A DNA stretch of 64,000 nucleotides from CAWAND01 sp963783335 (lineage in GTDB: Bacteria; Chloroflexota; Anaerolineae; Anaerolineales; E44-bin32). Under the pieces are notes generated by a model. It had not been told where the DNA came from. It worked only from the letters and a program-made list of their open reading frames with translations, and ran no database searches. Shown in pieces: positions 23,641 to 32,070 of the stretch (its first letter is position 1; every line of letters begins with the position of its first letter). The stretch spans positions 62,001 through 126,000 of the forward strand of contig CAWAND010000010.1 of the NCBI GenBank assembly GCA_963783335.1, given 5' to 3'. The position numbers and the translations under genes were made by a program.

Positions 23641-24967
23641 GTCGGGAGCTTCTCAAGCCAACCAGTCGTCCAGCCTGGGCGACCCCAACTGCCCCGTCTG
23701 CGGCGGGGCCGGCTACCTGCGCGTCGACGTCCCCGTCGGCCACCCCGAGTTCGGCAAGCTGGAAATCTGCGCCTGCCGCCAGGATGAACTGCTCTCCCGG
23801 GTGCGTGATCGGCTTTTCCGCCTGAGCCAACTCGACGAACTCAAGCTCATGACCTTCGACACTTTCGTGCCTCAAGGCAGAGTGGGCATCGCCGAGCGCG
23901 AAAGCGCATCACTTGAGCAGGCGTTCAACCATGCGCGCCTGTTTGCCGAGCGGCCCGATGGATGGCTCCTGCTGCAGGGCGGCTACGGCTGTGGCAAGAC
24001 CCATCTGGCAGCCGCAATCGCCAACGCCTGCGTCGATCAAGGCGTCCCGGCCCTCTTCCTGACCGTGCCCGACCTGCTCGACAGCCTGCGCTTCACTTTT
24101 AACAACGCCGAGGACAGTTTCGAAGAGCGCTTTGAGCACATTCGCCACGCGCCGCTGCTTATCCTGGATGACTTCGGCACCCAGAACGCCACCGAATGGG
24201 CGCGCGAGAAGCTGTTCCAGATTTTGAATTATCGCTACACCAACCGCCTTCCGATGGTCATCACCACCAACCTGGCCCTGCGCGAAATCGAGGGGCGGAT
24301 GCGCTCGCGACTTTCCGACCCGGAGATGGTGGCTCAGGTCTTGATCTATGCGCCGGACTACCGCCGGCCCAAGGAAGACAGCCGGCAGGATGAGCTGTCG
24401 TCGCTCGATCTGCACGCCGGTCAGACCTTCGGCACGTTCAGCTTGCGCAAGAATGAGAAGCTTTCAGCCGACGAACTGCGCAGCCTGGACAAGGCATTCG
24501 AGGCGGCCAGGCAGTTTTCGGAGGACCCAGAAGGATGGCTGGTGCTCACCGGTCCCTACGGCTCGGGCAAGACCCATCTGGCGGCGGCCATTGCCAATTT
24601 CCGAGCCCTTCAAGGACACCCAGTGACCTTCGTGGTGGTGCCCGACTTGCTGGACCACCTGCGGGCGACCTTCAGCCCCAGCAGCGACACATCCTATGAC
24701 CGCCGATTCGAGCAGATCCGTGGCGCGCAAGTGCTGGTCCTGGACGACCTGGGTACCCAGGCGATGACCCCTTGGGTCCGTGAAAAGCTCTATCAACTCT
24801 TCAACCACCGCTACAACGCCGGCCTGCCGACGGTCATCACCACCGCCGACACCCTGGACGACATTGACCCTCGCCTCAGGACTCGCATGCTGGATGCCCG
24901 CCTGTGCGTGATTCACGCCATCACGGCGCCCGCCTTTCACGGCGCCCGCCGCAGGAAGAGGAGCTAG
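23558..24967 (+). CDS. Helicase loader (DnaC/DnaI type) with two tandem AAA+ domains
   Basis: 469 residues. An N-terminal metal-binding motif (Cys45, Cys48, Cys71, Cys73) is followed by two complete AAA+ modules: Walker A GGYGCGKTH (141-149) with Walker B LLILDDFG (200-207), and Walker A GPYGSGKTH (332-340) with Walker B VLVLDDLG (392-399). Both keep the same flanking order, so this is an internal duplication of a loader. Known DnaC and DnaI have one AAA+ module. It presumably loads DnaB encoded just upstream. Start ATG 23558 lies inside dnaD. Confidence 0.88.
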   Translation: MNEKIEETLKRLVDATSKGNSPTTSNTESGASQANQSSSLGDPNCPVCGGAGYLRVDVPVGHPEFGKLEICACRQDELLSRVRDRLFRLSQLDELKLMTFDTFVPQGRVGIAERESASLEQAFNHARLFAERPDGWLLLQGGYGCGKTHLAAAIANACVDQGVPALFLTVPDLLDSLRFTFNNAEDSFEERFEHIRHAPLLILDDFGTQNATEWAREKLFQILNYRYTNRLPMVITTNLALREIEGRMRSRLSDPEMVAQVLIYAPDYRRPKEDSRQDELSSLDLHAGQTFGTFSLRKNEKLSADELRSLDKAFEAARQFSEDPEGWLVLTGPYGSGKTHLAAAIANFRALQGHPVTFVVVPDLLDHLRATFSPSSDTSYDRRFEQIRGAQVLVLDDLGTQAMTPWVREKLYQLFNHRYNAGLPTVITTADTLDDIDPRLRTRMLDARLCVIHAITAPAFHGARRRKRS

Positions 24968-25073
24968 GTCGCCCTTCCCTCAATTGACGGCGCGCAACCC
25001 ATGGGAGGGCAATGCATCGGCCCGCGCCCTTGCCTTCGGATGGCGCCACCCACCACCCAGTCCCTCCGGCGCG

Positions 25074-25103
25074 TTGACCCCCCCACGCCAGCCATGATAG
25101 AAT
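25074..25103 (+). promoter_or_regulatory. Promoter of tRNA-Glu
   Basis: TTGACC (25074-25079) and TAGAAT (25098-25103) are 18 bp apart, placing the start of transcription a few bases before the tRNA. Confidence 0.65.
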
Positions 25104-25114
25104 GCGTCCTCGCC

Positions 25115-25190
25115 GCCCCCATCGTCTAGGGGACCAGGACGTGGCCCTTTCAAGGCCAAGACCGGGGTTCGAATCCCCGTGGGGGCACCA
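25115..25190 (+). tRNA. tRNA-Glu (anticodon TTC)
   Basis: A 76-nt cloverleaf. The acceptor GCCCCCA pairs with TGGGGGC, the D arm contains TCTAGGGGACCAGGA, the anticodon stem TGGCC/GGCCA encloses loop CTTTCAA with anticodon TTC, and the T arm is CGGGG-TTCGAAT-CCCCG. The CCA end is encoded. It has its own promoter and terminator. Confidence 0.97.
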
Positions 25191-25204
25191 TTCTATAGAC
25201 AAGA

Positions 25205-25231
25205 AACCGCCCGGAGATGATCCGGGCGGTT
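25205..25231 (+). terminator. Terminator after tRNA-Glu
   Basis: A perfect 10-bp stem AACCGCCCGG/CCGGGCGGTT with loop AGATGAT lies 15 bp after the tRNA. It lies between the tRNA and the convergent folE, and could serve both. Confidence 0.75.
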
Positions 25232-25278
25232 CCAACCTGGCGCACACGGCATGGTTGCCGCCGAATTGGTCGTGGTCG

Positions 25279-25941
25279 TTAGACCCCCAACACCCGTCCG
25301 ACCAGGCTCGGATCGTCCCGAAAAACACCCTTCAGGGATTGGGTACGCATCATGCCGGTGGGCTGCGAAACCCCCCGCATCACCGCGCACAGATGGACGC
25401 CTTCCAGAACCACCGCCACACCTTCAGGCTGGAGCTTGTCATCCAGGAAGTCGGCAATCTGGGTGGTCAGCCGCTCCTGAACCTGGAGCCGGCGCGAAAA
25501 GGCTTCGACCACGCGCGGGATCTTGCTCAGGCCGACGACGCGGCCATTGGGAATGTAGGCGACATGGGCCTTACCGTAGAAGGGGAGCATGTGATGCTCG
25601 CACATGCTGTAGAAGGTCATATCCTTCACAGTGATCGGCTCGTCATAGGCTTCCTCGAACATCGCCCCATTGATGATCGCCTCGAGATCGACCACGTAGC
25701 CGCTGGTCACTTCACGCAGCATGTTGGCCACCCGCTTGGGCGTGTCCAGCAAGCCCTCTCGGTCCGGATCCTCTCCCACGCCCACGATCAGGCTCCGGGC
25801 GCCATCGAGCATGGCCTGAGACGGCCCTTCGGCGCTCCGTTGAGCGATCACGTTTTCCATCTTTCCCAGGCCAGAGAACACACCGGTGGTAATCATCGGC
25901 TCTAGAACATGTGCGTCTTTGGTCATCAGTTGCTTGTCCAT
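25279..25941 (-). CDS. folE: GTP cyclohydrolase I
   Basis: 220 residues with the FolE zinc and active-site motifs: SMCEHHMLPFYGKAHVAYIP (zinc Cys and catalytic His) and EGVHLCAVMRGV (second zinc Cys). The enzyme makes dihydroneopterin triphosphate for folate or tetrahydropterins. ATG 25941 is chosen because AAAGGA lies 9 nt upstream; a GTG at 25962 touching the crtB stop is possible. Co-transcription with crtB is unusual for housekeeping folate synthesis, but folE appears (from memory, not checked) in light-induced gene sets of other bacteria. Confidence 0.95.
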   Translation of the reverse strand: MDKQLMTKDAHVLEPMITTGVFSGLGKMENVIAQRSAEGPSQAMLDGARSLIVGVGEDPDREGLLDTPKRVANMLREVTSGYVVDLEAIINGAMFEEAYDEPITVKDMTFYSMCEHHMLPFYGKAHVAYIPNGRVVGLSKIPRVVEAFSRRLQVQERLTTQIADFLDDKLQPEGVAVVLEGVHLCAVMRGVSQPTGMMRTQSLKGVFRDDPSLVGRVLGV

Positions 25942-25961
25942 CTGATTCTGTCCTTTCACCA

Positions 25962-27020
25962 CTAAGCGTTTGACGAGCTGCGAGGTACCCGGTCACCGAG
26001 CAGGCCACGATCTTCGGCCCGCCGAGACATGTTTTCAATTGCTGGTTGACCCGTCTTGTCCTGCGTTGAACGCCAAAGTGAAGCCGGCGTGAGCACCCGA
26101 CTCAGGCGGCGGATTTTTTCCCATCGGTTGAGATGCGCCCGATGGCGGAAGACGTCATAATCAAGTGACTCGATGGCATCCAAGATGCCTCGATAGAGCT
26201 CAGCCGCAGCCCCCACAGAGCGACGCCCCTGCGGCGAAAGCAGCTCAAGGCCCGGCCATGCCTGTTCATAGAGCTGGCGGTTGCGTTCGATGGCAAAGCG
26301 CATGTAGCGTCGCCAAGCCGGAGTGAGACGCCCGTTCTCGATATCCGGCTCACCGATCCCAAAAGCCTCCAGCTCATCCTGAGGCAGATATAGGCGCCCC
26401 ATTTGCCAGTCCTCACCGACATCCCGCAGGATGTTGGTAAGCTGCAGCGCAACACCCATTTTGACAGCGTAGGGGACCGCATCGGTGCTTTGAAAACCGA
26501 GGATGTGCATGCTCATCAAGCCCACGGTCGAGGCCACCCTATAGGAATAGGCCGCCAAATCGTCGAACGTCTGATAGCGAGCATGGGTGATGTCCATGCG
26601 CACGCCGGCGATCAACTGGTCGGCATAACCTTGCGGAATGTCATATCTGACCTGTGTATCTCGCCAGGCGGCCATGATCTGGACAGCCGGCTCGCCAAGG
26701 TCATCCAAATTTCCAGCCTGCCAGGCGTCGAGCGCCTCGGACGCCCCCCGGTCCCCAGCGTTGTCCACGATGTCATCTGTGAAACGGCAGAACGCATACA
26801 AAGAACGGATGGCGCGACGCGCCGGACGCGGCAGCAATCCCGACGCCACATGAAACGAGCGGCTGTGTTGGCGGGTGATTTGATCCGCCAGATCGAAGGC
26901 GACGTCGAGGTCGGCCTGATCCTGGGAGAGGCTTCCGTTTGAACGGCTTCGATCCGTCCCGTTTCCAACCATGGCCATCTCCCACAGTCTCGGTTCCCAA
27001 CTCCATGCCCCTGTTGCCAT
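25962..27020 (-). CDS. crtB: Phytoene synthase
   Basis: 352 residues. Squalene/phytoene synthase motifs are intact: the first Asp motif in YAFCRFTDDIVDNAGD, then QLTNILRDVGEDWQMGRLYLP with the second Asp motif. It condenses two geranylgeranyl diphosphates to phytoene, the first committed step of carotenoids. ATG 27020 is preferred to TTG 27032 because a GGAGG sits 5 nt before it. It is divergent from crtI across a 190-bp region with facing promoters, and followed by folE. Confidence 0.94.
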   Translation of the reverse strand: MATGAWSWEPRLWEMAMVGNGTDRSRSNGSLSQDQADLDVAFDLADQITRQHSRSFHVASGLLPRPARRAIRSLYAFCRFTDDIVDNAGDRGASEALDAWQAGNLDDLGEPAVQIMAAWRDTQVRYDIPQGYADQLIAGVRMDITHARYQTFDDLAAYSYRVASTVGLMSMHILGFQSTDAVPYAVKMGVALQLTNILRDVGEDWQMGRLYLPQDELEAFGIGEPDIENGRLTPAWRRYMRFAIERNRQLYEQAWPGLELLSPQGRRSVGAAAELYRGILDAIESLDYDVFRHRAHLNRWEKIRRLSRVLTPASLWRSTQDKTGQPAIENMSRRAEDRGLLGDRVPRSSSNA

Positions 27021-27084
27021 CACACCCTCCAAATCTGCACAAGTCTCACGAGCTTGTAGTGATTTTGTCTAGCTTATGGGTCGC

Positions 27085-27113
27085 AGTGTACAGTATTTAT
27101 TTGCATTTGTCAA
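27085..27113 (-). promoter_or_regulatory. Promoter of crtB-folE
   Basis: On the minus strand a perfect TTGACA (27108-27113) lies 17 bp from TACACT (27085-27090). The -10 box overlaps TGTACA, which resembles the TnTACA core I recall from CarH operators. Confidence 0.65.
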
Positions 27114-27138
27114 GACATTTCCCGCTATATCTTGACAA
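27107..27138. promoter_or_regulatory. Inverted repeat holding both divergent -35 boxes
   Basis: TTGTCAAGA (27107-27115) and TCTTGACAA (27130-27138) are perfect 9-bp arms around a 14-bp centre. Each arm contains the TTGACA of one of the two divergent crt promoters. A dimeric or tetrameric repressor bound here would close both promoters at once. Confidence 0.65.
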
Positions 27139-27160
27139 TAGCTTGATTTTGGGGTAACAT
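27132..27160 (+). promoter_or_regulatory. Promoter of crtI-carH
   Basis: Perfect TTGACA (27132-27137), 17-bp spacer, TAACAT (27155-27160), about 50 bp before the GTG at 27213. Confidence 0.65.
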
Positions 27161-27212
27161 ATCTCTTGATTGTGGATTGCCCGTCTGGGGCGCCATACAA
27201 AGGAGAATCGCA

Positions 27213-28775
27213 GTGGGCGAAAAGAAGCATGTCATCGTGATTGGGGCGGGTCTGGGTGGAATCGTCACCGCCGGCCGCCTGGGACGAGCCGGGTTTTCGG
27301 TAACCGTCCTAGAACAGAACAGCCATCCGGGGGGAAGAGCCGATCAGCTAACGATCGACGGGCATCGCTTCGACACGGGGCCCACGCTCCTGCTGATGCC
27401 GGAGATCTTCAGGCAGGCCTACGCCGCCATGGATGCCGAGATGGATGATCATCTGGATTTGGTCAGGATCGATCCGACCTACCAGATTCACTTCGCCAAC
27501 GGGCGCAAGCTTTCGCTCAGCTCCGACATGAATGCCCTTCAGTCTCAACTCGAGGCCATTGAGCGCGGCAGTTTCGCACGCCTTCTCAGCTACCTGGCGG
27601 AGGGTCGAAAGCACTATGCCGTCTCGCTGGAGAAGTTCGTGAGCCGCCAGTTCAACAGCCTGACCGAGTACTTCAGCCTTCGTCAGCTGCCTCTGCTCTT
27701 CCAGCTGAAGGCGCTCGTCAAGCACTATCGGCGCACGGGCGATTTCTTCGAATCGCCGGAGCTGCGGGCCGCGTTCACTTTCCAGAATATGTACCTGGGG
27801 CTCAGTCCGTTCGATGCACCGGCGACATACTCCCTGCTCCAATCCACCGAACTCGTGGATGGCGTCTGGTATCCGATGGGCGGCATGTACGAGGTGGTTA
27901 GGAGTCTCACGTCGTTGGCTGAAGCCCAGGGCGTGCAGTTCATCTACAATGCCCCTGTCCGCCAAATCGAGATTGAAGGTGGGCGGGCCACCGGCGTCGA
28001 ACTAGAGAATGGCCAACGGATTGCGGGCGACGTCGTCATCGCCAACGCCGACCTTCCCTACGTGTACAAGGAACTGCTCGATGACGCTTCAGAGTCCAAG
28101 AAACTGGACAAGAAAATTTACACCAGCTCGGCCATCATGTTCTATTGGGGCGTCGGGCGGCGCTATCCTCAGCTGGGGCACCACAATGTCTTTCTGGCAG
28201 ATGACTACGAAGGCAGCTTCAAGCAGATCTTCGACGAGCACGGCCTACCCGCCAATCCGAGCTTCTACATTAATGCCACCACGCGCACCGATCCAACCGC
28301 CGCGCCGGAAGGCGAGGACAGCTTGATGGTGCTGGTGCCGGTCGGCCACCTGGATCCAAATGCCGACCAAGACTGGGACGCGATGCGGGATCGGGCTCGG
28401 GAGACCGTGCTCCGCCGCCTGGAGGCCATCGGTGTCCACGAACTGGAGCAGCATATCAAGTTCGAGACCTGCTACACGCCCGAAGATTGGGCGTCGTTGT
28501 ACAATCTGGCCAAAGGCGCCGCCTTCGGCTTGAGCCACAACTTCACCCAGGTCGGGTATCTCCGGCCTCAGAACCGCCACCGAATTTACAAGAACCTGTA
28601 CTTCGTGGGCGCCAGCACGCACCCTGGAACCGGCCTGCCGATGGTCCTGCTGTCCGGCGAGCTGACCAGCAAGCGGGTGATCTCGGAGCAAGCCGAACGC
28701 TCGATGGAGCCGTCCGAAGGACGCGCCACACCCGAGAGAAGCCCGGCCCGCCAATCTACCGCCTTGGGCAACTAG
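27213..28775 (+). CDS. crtI: Phytoene desaturase
   Basis: 520 residues. The FAD-binding dinucleotide motif VIVIGAGLGGIVTAGRLG is at the N-terminus. The CrtI C-terminal signature is present (YFVGASTHPGTGLPMVLLSG), as is RADQLTIDGHRFDTGPT. It desaturates phytoene stepwise towards lycopene. The start is GTG 27213 with AAGGAG 7 nt upstream. The light-sensor-like regulator follows 30 bp downstream, presumably in the same transcript. Confidence 0.95.
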   Translation: MGEKKHVIVIGAGLGGIVTAGRLGRAGFSVTVLEQNSHPGGRADQLTIDGHRFDTGPTLLLMPEIFRQAYAAMDAEMDDHLDLVRIDPTYQIHFANGRKLSLSSDMNALQSQLEAIERGSFARLLSYLAEGRKHYAVSLEKFVSRQFNSLTEYFSLRQLPLLFQLKALVKHYRRTGDFFESPELRAAFTFQNMYLGLSPFDAPATYSLLQSTELVDGVWYPMGGMYEVVRSLTSLAEAQGVQFIYNAPVRQIEIEGGRATGVELENGQRIAGDVVIANADLPYVYKELLDDASESKKLDKKIYTSSAIMFYWGVGRRYPQLGHHNVFLADDYEGSFKQIFDEHGLPANPSFYINATTRTDPTAAPEGEDSLMVLVPVGHLDPNADQDWDAMRDRARETVLRRLEAIGVHELEQHIKFETCYTPEDWASLYNLAKGAAFGLSHNFTQVGYLRPQNRHRIYKNLYFVGASTHPGTGLPMVLLSGELTSKRVISEQAERSMEPSEGRATPERSPARQSTALGN

Positions 28776-28805
28776 ATCCGACGAACTCCCTTGAGGGATG
28801 AAAGC

Positions 28806-30134
28806 ATGACCGAAGCACAATCTCGTCCGACCCTGAACATGGGAGCCGTAGTCCAGGCCACGGGTGTCCAACCAGACACCCTGCGTGCCTGGGAAAGACG
28901 CTACGGCCTGCCCCAGCCCGGCCGATCCGAAGGGGGTCATCGCCTTTACTCTCAGCGCGATGTCGAAATCGTCAAATGGCTCCAGGCACGGCAAGATGAA
29001 GGCCAGCGAATCAGCCAGGCAGTGGAGCTGTGGCAGTCGCTGGAAAGCGAGGGTCGCGACCCACTGCACATGCCGCGCTTCGCCAACGAGGAAACGTCGC
29101 TTGTCGAGGTCGATGTGGCCCCTACCATGGCTATCTCGCGGCTGAAGGACGCCTGGGTTACAGCCTGCCTCGCTTTCGATGAGGGCCGGGCCGACAACAT
29201 CCTGGCGCAGGCCTTCGCTATCTATCCCCCGGATGCCGTCTGCGCACATCTGCTTCTGCCCGCTCTGGGCGAGATCGGCGACGGCTGGTATCACAACTCT
29301 ATAACCGTTCAGCAGGAGCATTTCGCTTCCGAACTCGCCGTCCGCCGAGTTGAATCCCTTCTCGTGGGCACCCCACCGCCAACCCGGTCTGGGCGAATAC
29401 TGATCGCTGATCCCCCCCACGAACAGCACCGATTTCCAGCGTTGATGCTCAACTACCTGCTGCGTCGATCGGGTTGGGAGACACTCTACCTGGGGGAAAA
29501 TGTGCCGCTGGACCACCTGGAGGCCGTGGTCGCCTCGACTCGGCCCACACTTGCCATACTGGTCGCCCAGACGTTGCCGACCGCTGCCGACCTGCTGGAC
29601 ATGGCACTGTTCCTCAGCGACCGAGGCCTGCGAGTGGCCTACGGTGGATTGATCTTCAATCGGGTGCCGTCCTTGAGGCAGCGCATTCCGGGTTTCCACC
29701 TGGGTGAGCGACTCGAGCATGTGCCCCACAGGGTGGAGGAGGCGCTCAATTCACCCAACGCTTCCAACGGATACCGGCCTGCCTCAGAAGACATGCTGAC
29801 TGCAGCGCGTCTCTTCAATACGAATCGATCAGCCATCGATTCTCAGATCCAACGCGACCTGGGCGCCAGTGGGATCGATCCCACTCACCTGGCTCAGGCC
29901 CAAGAAGGGTTGGGTGATTCCTTGTTTGCATGCCTCAAACTGGGCGATCCTGATCCCCTTAAGACTGATCTGGATTGGTTGGTGGGATTGTTGCAGTACC
30001 ACGGCGTCGACCGAGGTCAGTTGAAGGTCTTCCTGGACATCTACGCCGAGATCGTGAAGTCTATCCTTTCCCAAGAAGGGGAAACGGCCTGGCGCTGGCT
30101 CAACGATCTCTCGAAAGCTGAGGCCGCGTCGTGA
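28806..30134 (+). CDS. CarH/LitR-type B12-dependent photoreceptor repressor
   Basis: 442 residues. A MerR-type HTH (TLRAWERRYGLPQPGRSEGG) leads to a four-helix B12-binding cap and a Rossmann B12 domain. The CarH light-sensing motif W-x9-EH is present as Trp161, Glu171, His172, and the lower-ligand His is in HEQHRF (His208). CarH holds adenosylcobalamin, binds DNA as a tetramer in the dark and falls apart in light. Start ATG 28806 has GAGGGA 7 nt upstream. An extra C-terminal helical region of about 110 residues is longer than in Thermus CarH. It likely controls the adjacent divergent crt promoters. Confidence 0.9.
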   Translation: MTEAQSRPTLNMGAVVQATGVQPDTLRAWERRYGLPQPGRSEGGHRLYSQRDVEIVKWLQARQDEGQRISQAVELWQSLESEGRDPLHMPRFANEETSLVEVDVAPTMAISRLKDAWVTACLAFDEGRADNILAQAFAIYPPDAVCAHLLLPALGEIGDGWYHNSITVQQEHFASELAVRRVESLLVGTPPPTRSGRILIADPPHEQHRFPALMLNYLLRRSGWETLYLGENVPLDHLEAVVASTRPTLAILVAQTLPTAADLLDMALFLSDRGLRVAYGGLIFNRVPSLRQRIPGFHLGERLEHVPHRVEEALNSPNASNGYRPASEDMLTAARLFNTNRSAIDSQIQRDLGASGIDPTHLAQAQEGLGDSLFACLKLGDPDPLKTDLDWLVGLLQYHGVDRGQLKVFLDIYAEIVKSILSQEGETAWRWLNDLSKAEAAS

Positions 30135-30150
30135 CGCCGTTAGGTATCAT

Positions 30151-30168
30151 TTGTGAAATATTTCACAT
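30151..30168. promoter_or_regulatory. Rex/CRP-type palindromic operator, copy C
   Basis: TTGTGAAATATTTCACAT, 33 bp before the TIGR01777 gene, is the closest of the set to published Rex sites (one mismatch at the last base). Confidence 0.65.
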
Positions 30169-30201
30169 AATCTCCGACCTATCCTACTTTCGGAGCCAGC
30201 C

Positions 30202-31128
30202 ATGAAAGTGTTGATCACGGGCGGCACTGGCGCCATCGGCCGCCAGCTCGTCGGCCACCTGACGAAGTCCGGCCACGAGGTCGTCGTCCTGAGCCGCCAC
30301 CCCGATCGCAAGAGCGCCGGCTTTCCGGAGTCGGTGCGGGTGGTGGGCTGGGACGCCGAGACAGCGGAAGGCTGGGGGGACGAGGTGAACTCCTCCCAGG
30401 CCATCGTCAACTTCGCCGGCGCCCCACTGCCGGGGGATGGATTCCTGCCCGCTCGCTGGACCGAGGCCAAGCGCAGCTTGATCATCGACAGCCGCGTCTC
30501 GGCCGGCCGGGCGGTCGTACAGGCGATCAGCCAGGCCACGCAGCGACCACAGCTCGTGCTGCAGGCATCCGCCGTGGGCTACTACGGCCCCAACCCGCCG
30601 GGCGACGTCGATGAGGAATCGCCGCCCGGGGATGACTTTCTCAGCCGGGTGACCATCGCCTGGGAAAAGTCCACCAGACCGGTAGAAGCGCTGGGCGTGC
30701 GCCAGGTCGTGGCGCGCACGGGGATCGTGCTCGACCCGAAGGCGGGCGCGCTGCTCCGGCTGCTCCTGCCATTCAAGCTCTTCGTCGGGGGACCCATGGG
30801 GACCGGCCGACAGGTGATGTCCTGGATCCACCCGGACGACGAAATTGCTGCCCTGGCCTTCCTGCTGGAGCAGCCTGGGGCGAGCGGCGCCTACAATCTG
30901 ACGGCTCCCCAACCTGTCACCAACCGCCAGTTTTCCGACACCCTGGGCAAGGTCCTCCGCCGGCCATCCTGGTTCCCTGTGCCGGGCTGGGCGCTTAAAT
31001 TGGCTTTCGGCGACGTGGCCACAACCGTGTTGGACGGCCAACGCGCCGTTCCGACGCGCCTTTCCCAGCTCGGATTCTCATTCCGCTTCCCGGCCCTGGA
31101 ACCCGCCCTTCGGGATCTCCTCGACTGA
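30202..31128 (+). CDS. TIGR01777-family NAD-dependent epimerase
   Basis: 308 residues with the Rossmann start VLITGGTGAIGRQL and the family-specific NFAGAPLP, RWTEAKRSLIIDSR, ASAVGYYG and SWIHPDDE segments. The substrate of this widespread family is unknown. In several bacteria the family is found next to photolyase and LitR genes (from memory). Here it follows the CarH-like gene by 67 bp with operator copy C in between, so it may be separately regulated. Confidence 0.9.
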   Translation: MKVLITGGTGAIGRQLVGHLTKSGHEVVVLSRHPDRKSAGFPESVRVVGWDAETAEGWGDEVNSSQAIVNFAGAPLPGDGFLPARWTEAKRSLIIDSRVSAGRAVVQAISQATQRPQLVLQASAVGYYGPNPPGDVDEESPPGDDFLSRVTIAWEKSTRPVEALGVRQVVARTGIVLDPKAGALLRLLLPFKLFVGGPMGTGRQVMSWIHPDDEIAALAFLLEQPGASGAYNLTAPQPVTNRQFSDTLGKVLRRPSWFPVPGWALKLAFGDVATTVLDGQRAVPTRLSQLGFSFRFPALEPALRDLLD

Positions 31129-31156
31129 ACCCGCGTCAAGGGGGATCCCCAACGAG

Positions 31157-32002
31157 ATGACCATGACCTATCTGGCCTTTTTGATCGCCTTCCTGCTGCC
31201 GCCAATCCTGCTCGTCTACGCGCTGCTCTGGCGGGATCAGCGACGCGGGGGCAGGCCGCTTGAAATTCGACCTGTCCTGGCCCTGGCGCTGGTGGCCTTG
31301 GTGTACACGACGCCCTGGGACAATTACCTGGTCGCCAACCGCGTCTGGTGGTACCGGCCGGACTGGGTGCTTGGCCCTACCCTGGCCTGGGTGCCGCTGG
31401 AGGAGTACGCCTTCTTCATTCTTCAGACTCTGCTCACCGGCGGCTGGACCCTGCTGGTCGTTCGCCAGCTCGGTGGCGGCGGTCAAAAGGAAAGAGCCGG
31501 CGGGTTGGGCCTGAGATGGACGGCATCTCTGGCGGCGATTGCTGCCTGGCTGGTATCGACAGCTGCCCTGCTGGCCGGGCCGCCCCAACTCACCTACCTG
31601 GCCCTGATCCTGACCTGGGCCCTGCCGCCGCTGGCCCTCCAGGCGGCCTTCGGCGCTGATTTGCTCTGGAAACGTGCCGGGACGGTGCTGATCAGCCTTG
31701 GCGCGCCGACAATCTACCTGATCCTGGCCGATGCCCTCGCCATTCGCACGGGCACCTGGGTCATCAACCCGGATCTCAGCTTGAGCACGCGTGTGGCCGG
31801 CTTTCCGCTTGAAGAAGCCCTGTTCTTCTTCGTCACCAACACCCTGGTCGTCACCGGATTGATCCTATGGGCTTCCCATCCCGGGCGGGCGCGTGCCCTG
31901 GCCTGGCTGGGTCGGCTTGGCTTCGGGCGGGACAGACAGGACTCCCCTTCGAGCGGGTCCCTGCCCGCTGCCTCTGCCGGAGGCACGCATGAGCGCGCCT
32001 GA
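31157..32002 (+). CDS. crtY: Lycopene beta-cyclase, fused CrtYcd type
   Basis: 281 residues, six to seven membrane helices. Two homologous halves each end in the cyclase motif PLEE: WVPLEEYAFFI in the first half and GFPLEEALFFFVTN in the second. PWDNYL and YRPDWVLG are also typical. In actinobacteria the halves are separate subunits (CrtYc/CrtYd); here they are one chain, as in archaea and some Bacteroidetes. It forms beta-rings on lycopene. Two ATGs (31157, 31163) are possible. Confidence 0.9.
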   Translation: MTMTYLAFLIAFLLPPILLVYALLWRDQRRGGRPLEIRPVLALALVALVYTTPWDNYLVANRVWWYRPDWVLGPTLAWVPLEEYAFFILQTLLTGGWTLLVVRQLGGGGQKERAGGLGLRWTASLAAIAAWLVSTAALLAGPPQLTYLALILTWALPPLALQAAFGADLLWKRAGTVLISLGAPTIYLILADALAIRTGTWVINPDLSLSTRVAGFPLEEALFFFVTNTLVVTGLILWASHPGRARALAWLGRLGFGRDRQDSPSSGSLPAASAGGTHERA

Positions 32003-32070
32003 TCCCGGCGGCGGATGCCCTCATCCCGAACTCGGGTCCTCGGCCGACCGGCGTTGGCAGGAATCTCGTC

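Noticed and set aside
28245..29729. A 494-codon antisense frame across crtI and carH
   Set aside because: Shadow of strongly supported plus-strand genes; composition is His/Gln/Arg-rich with no motif.
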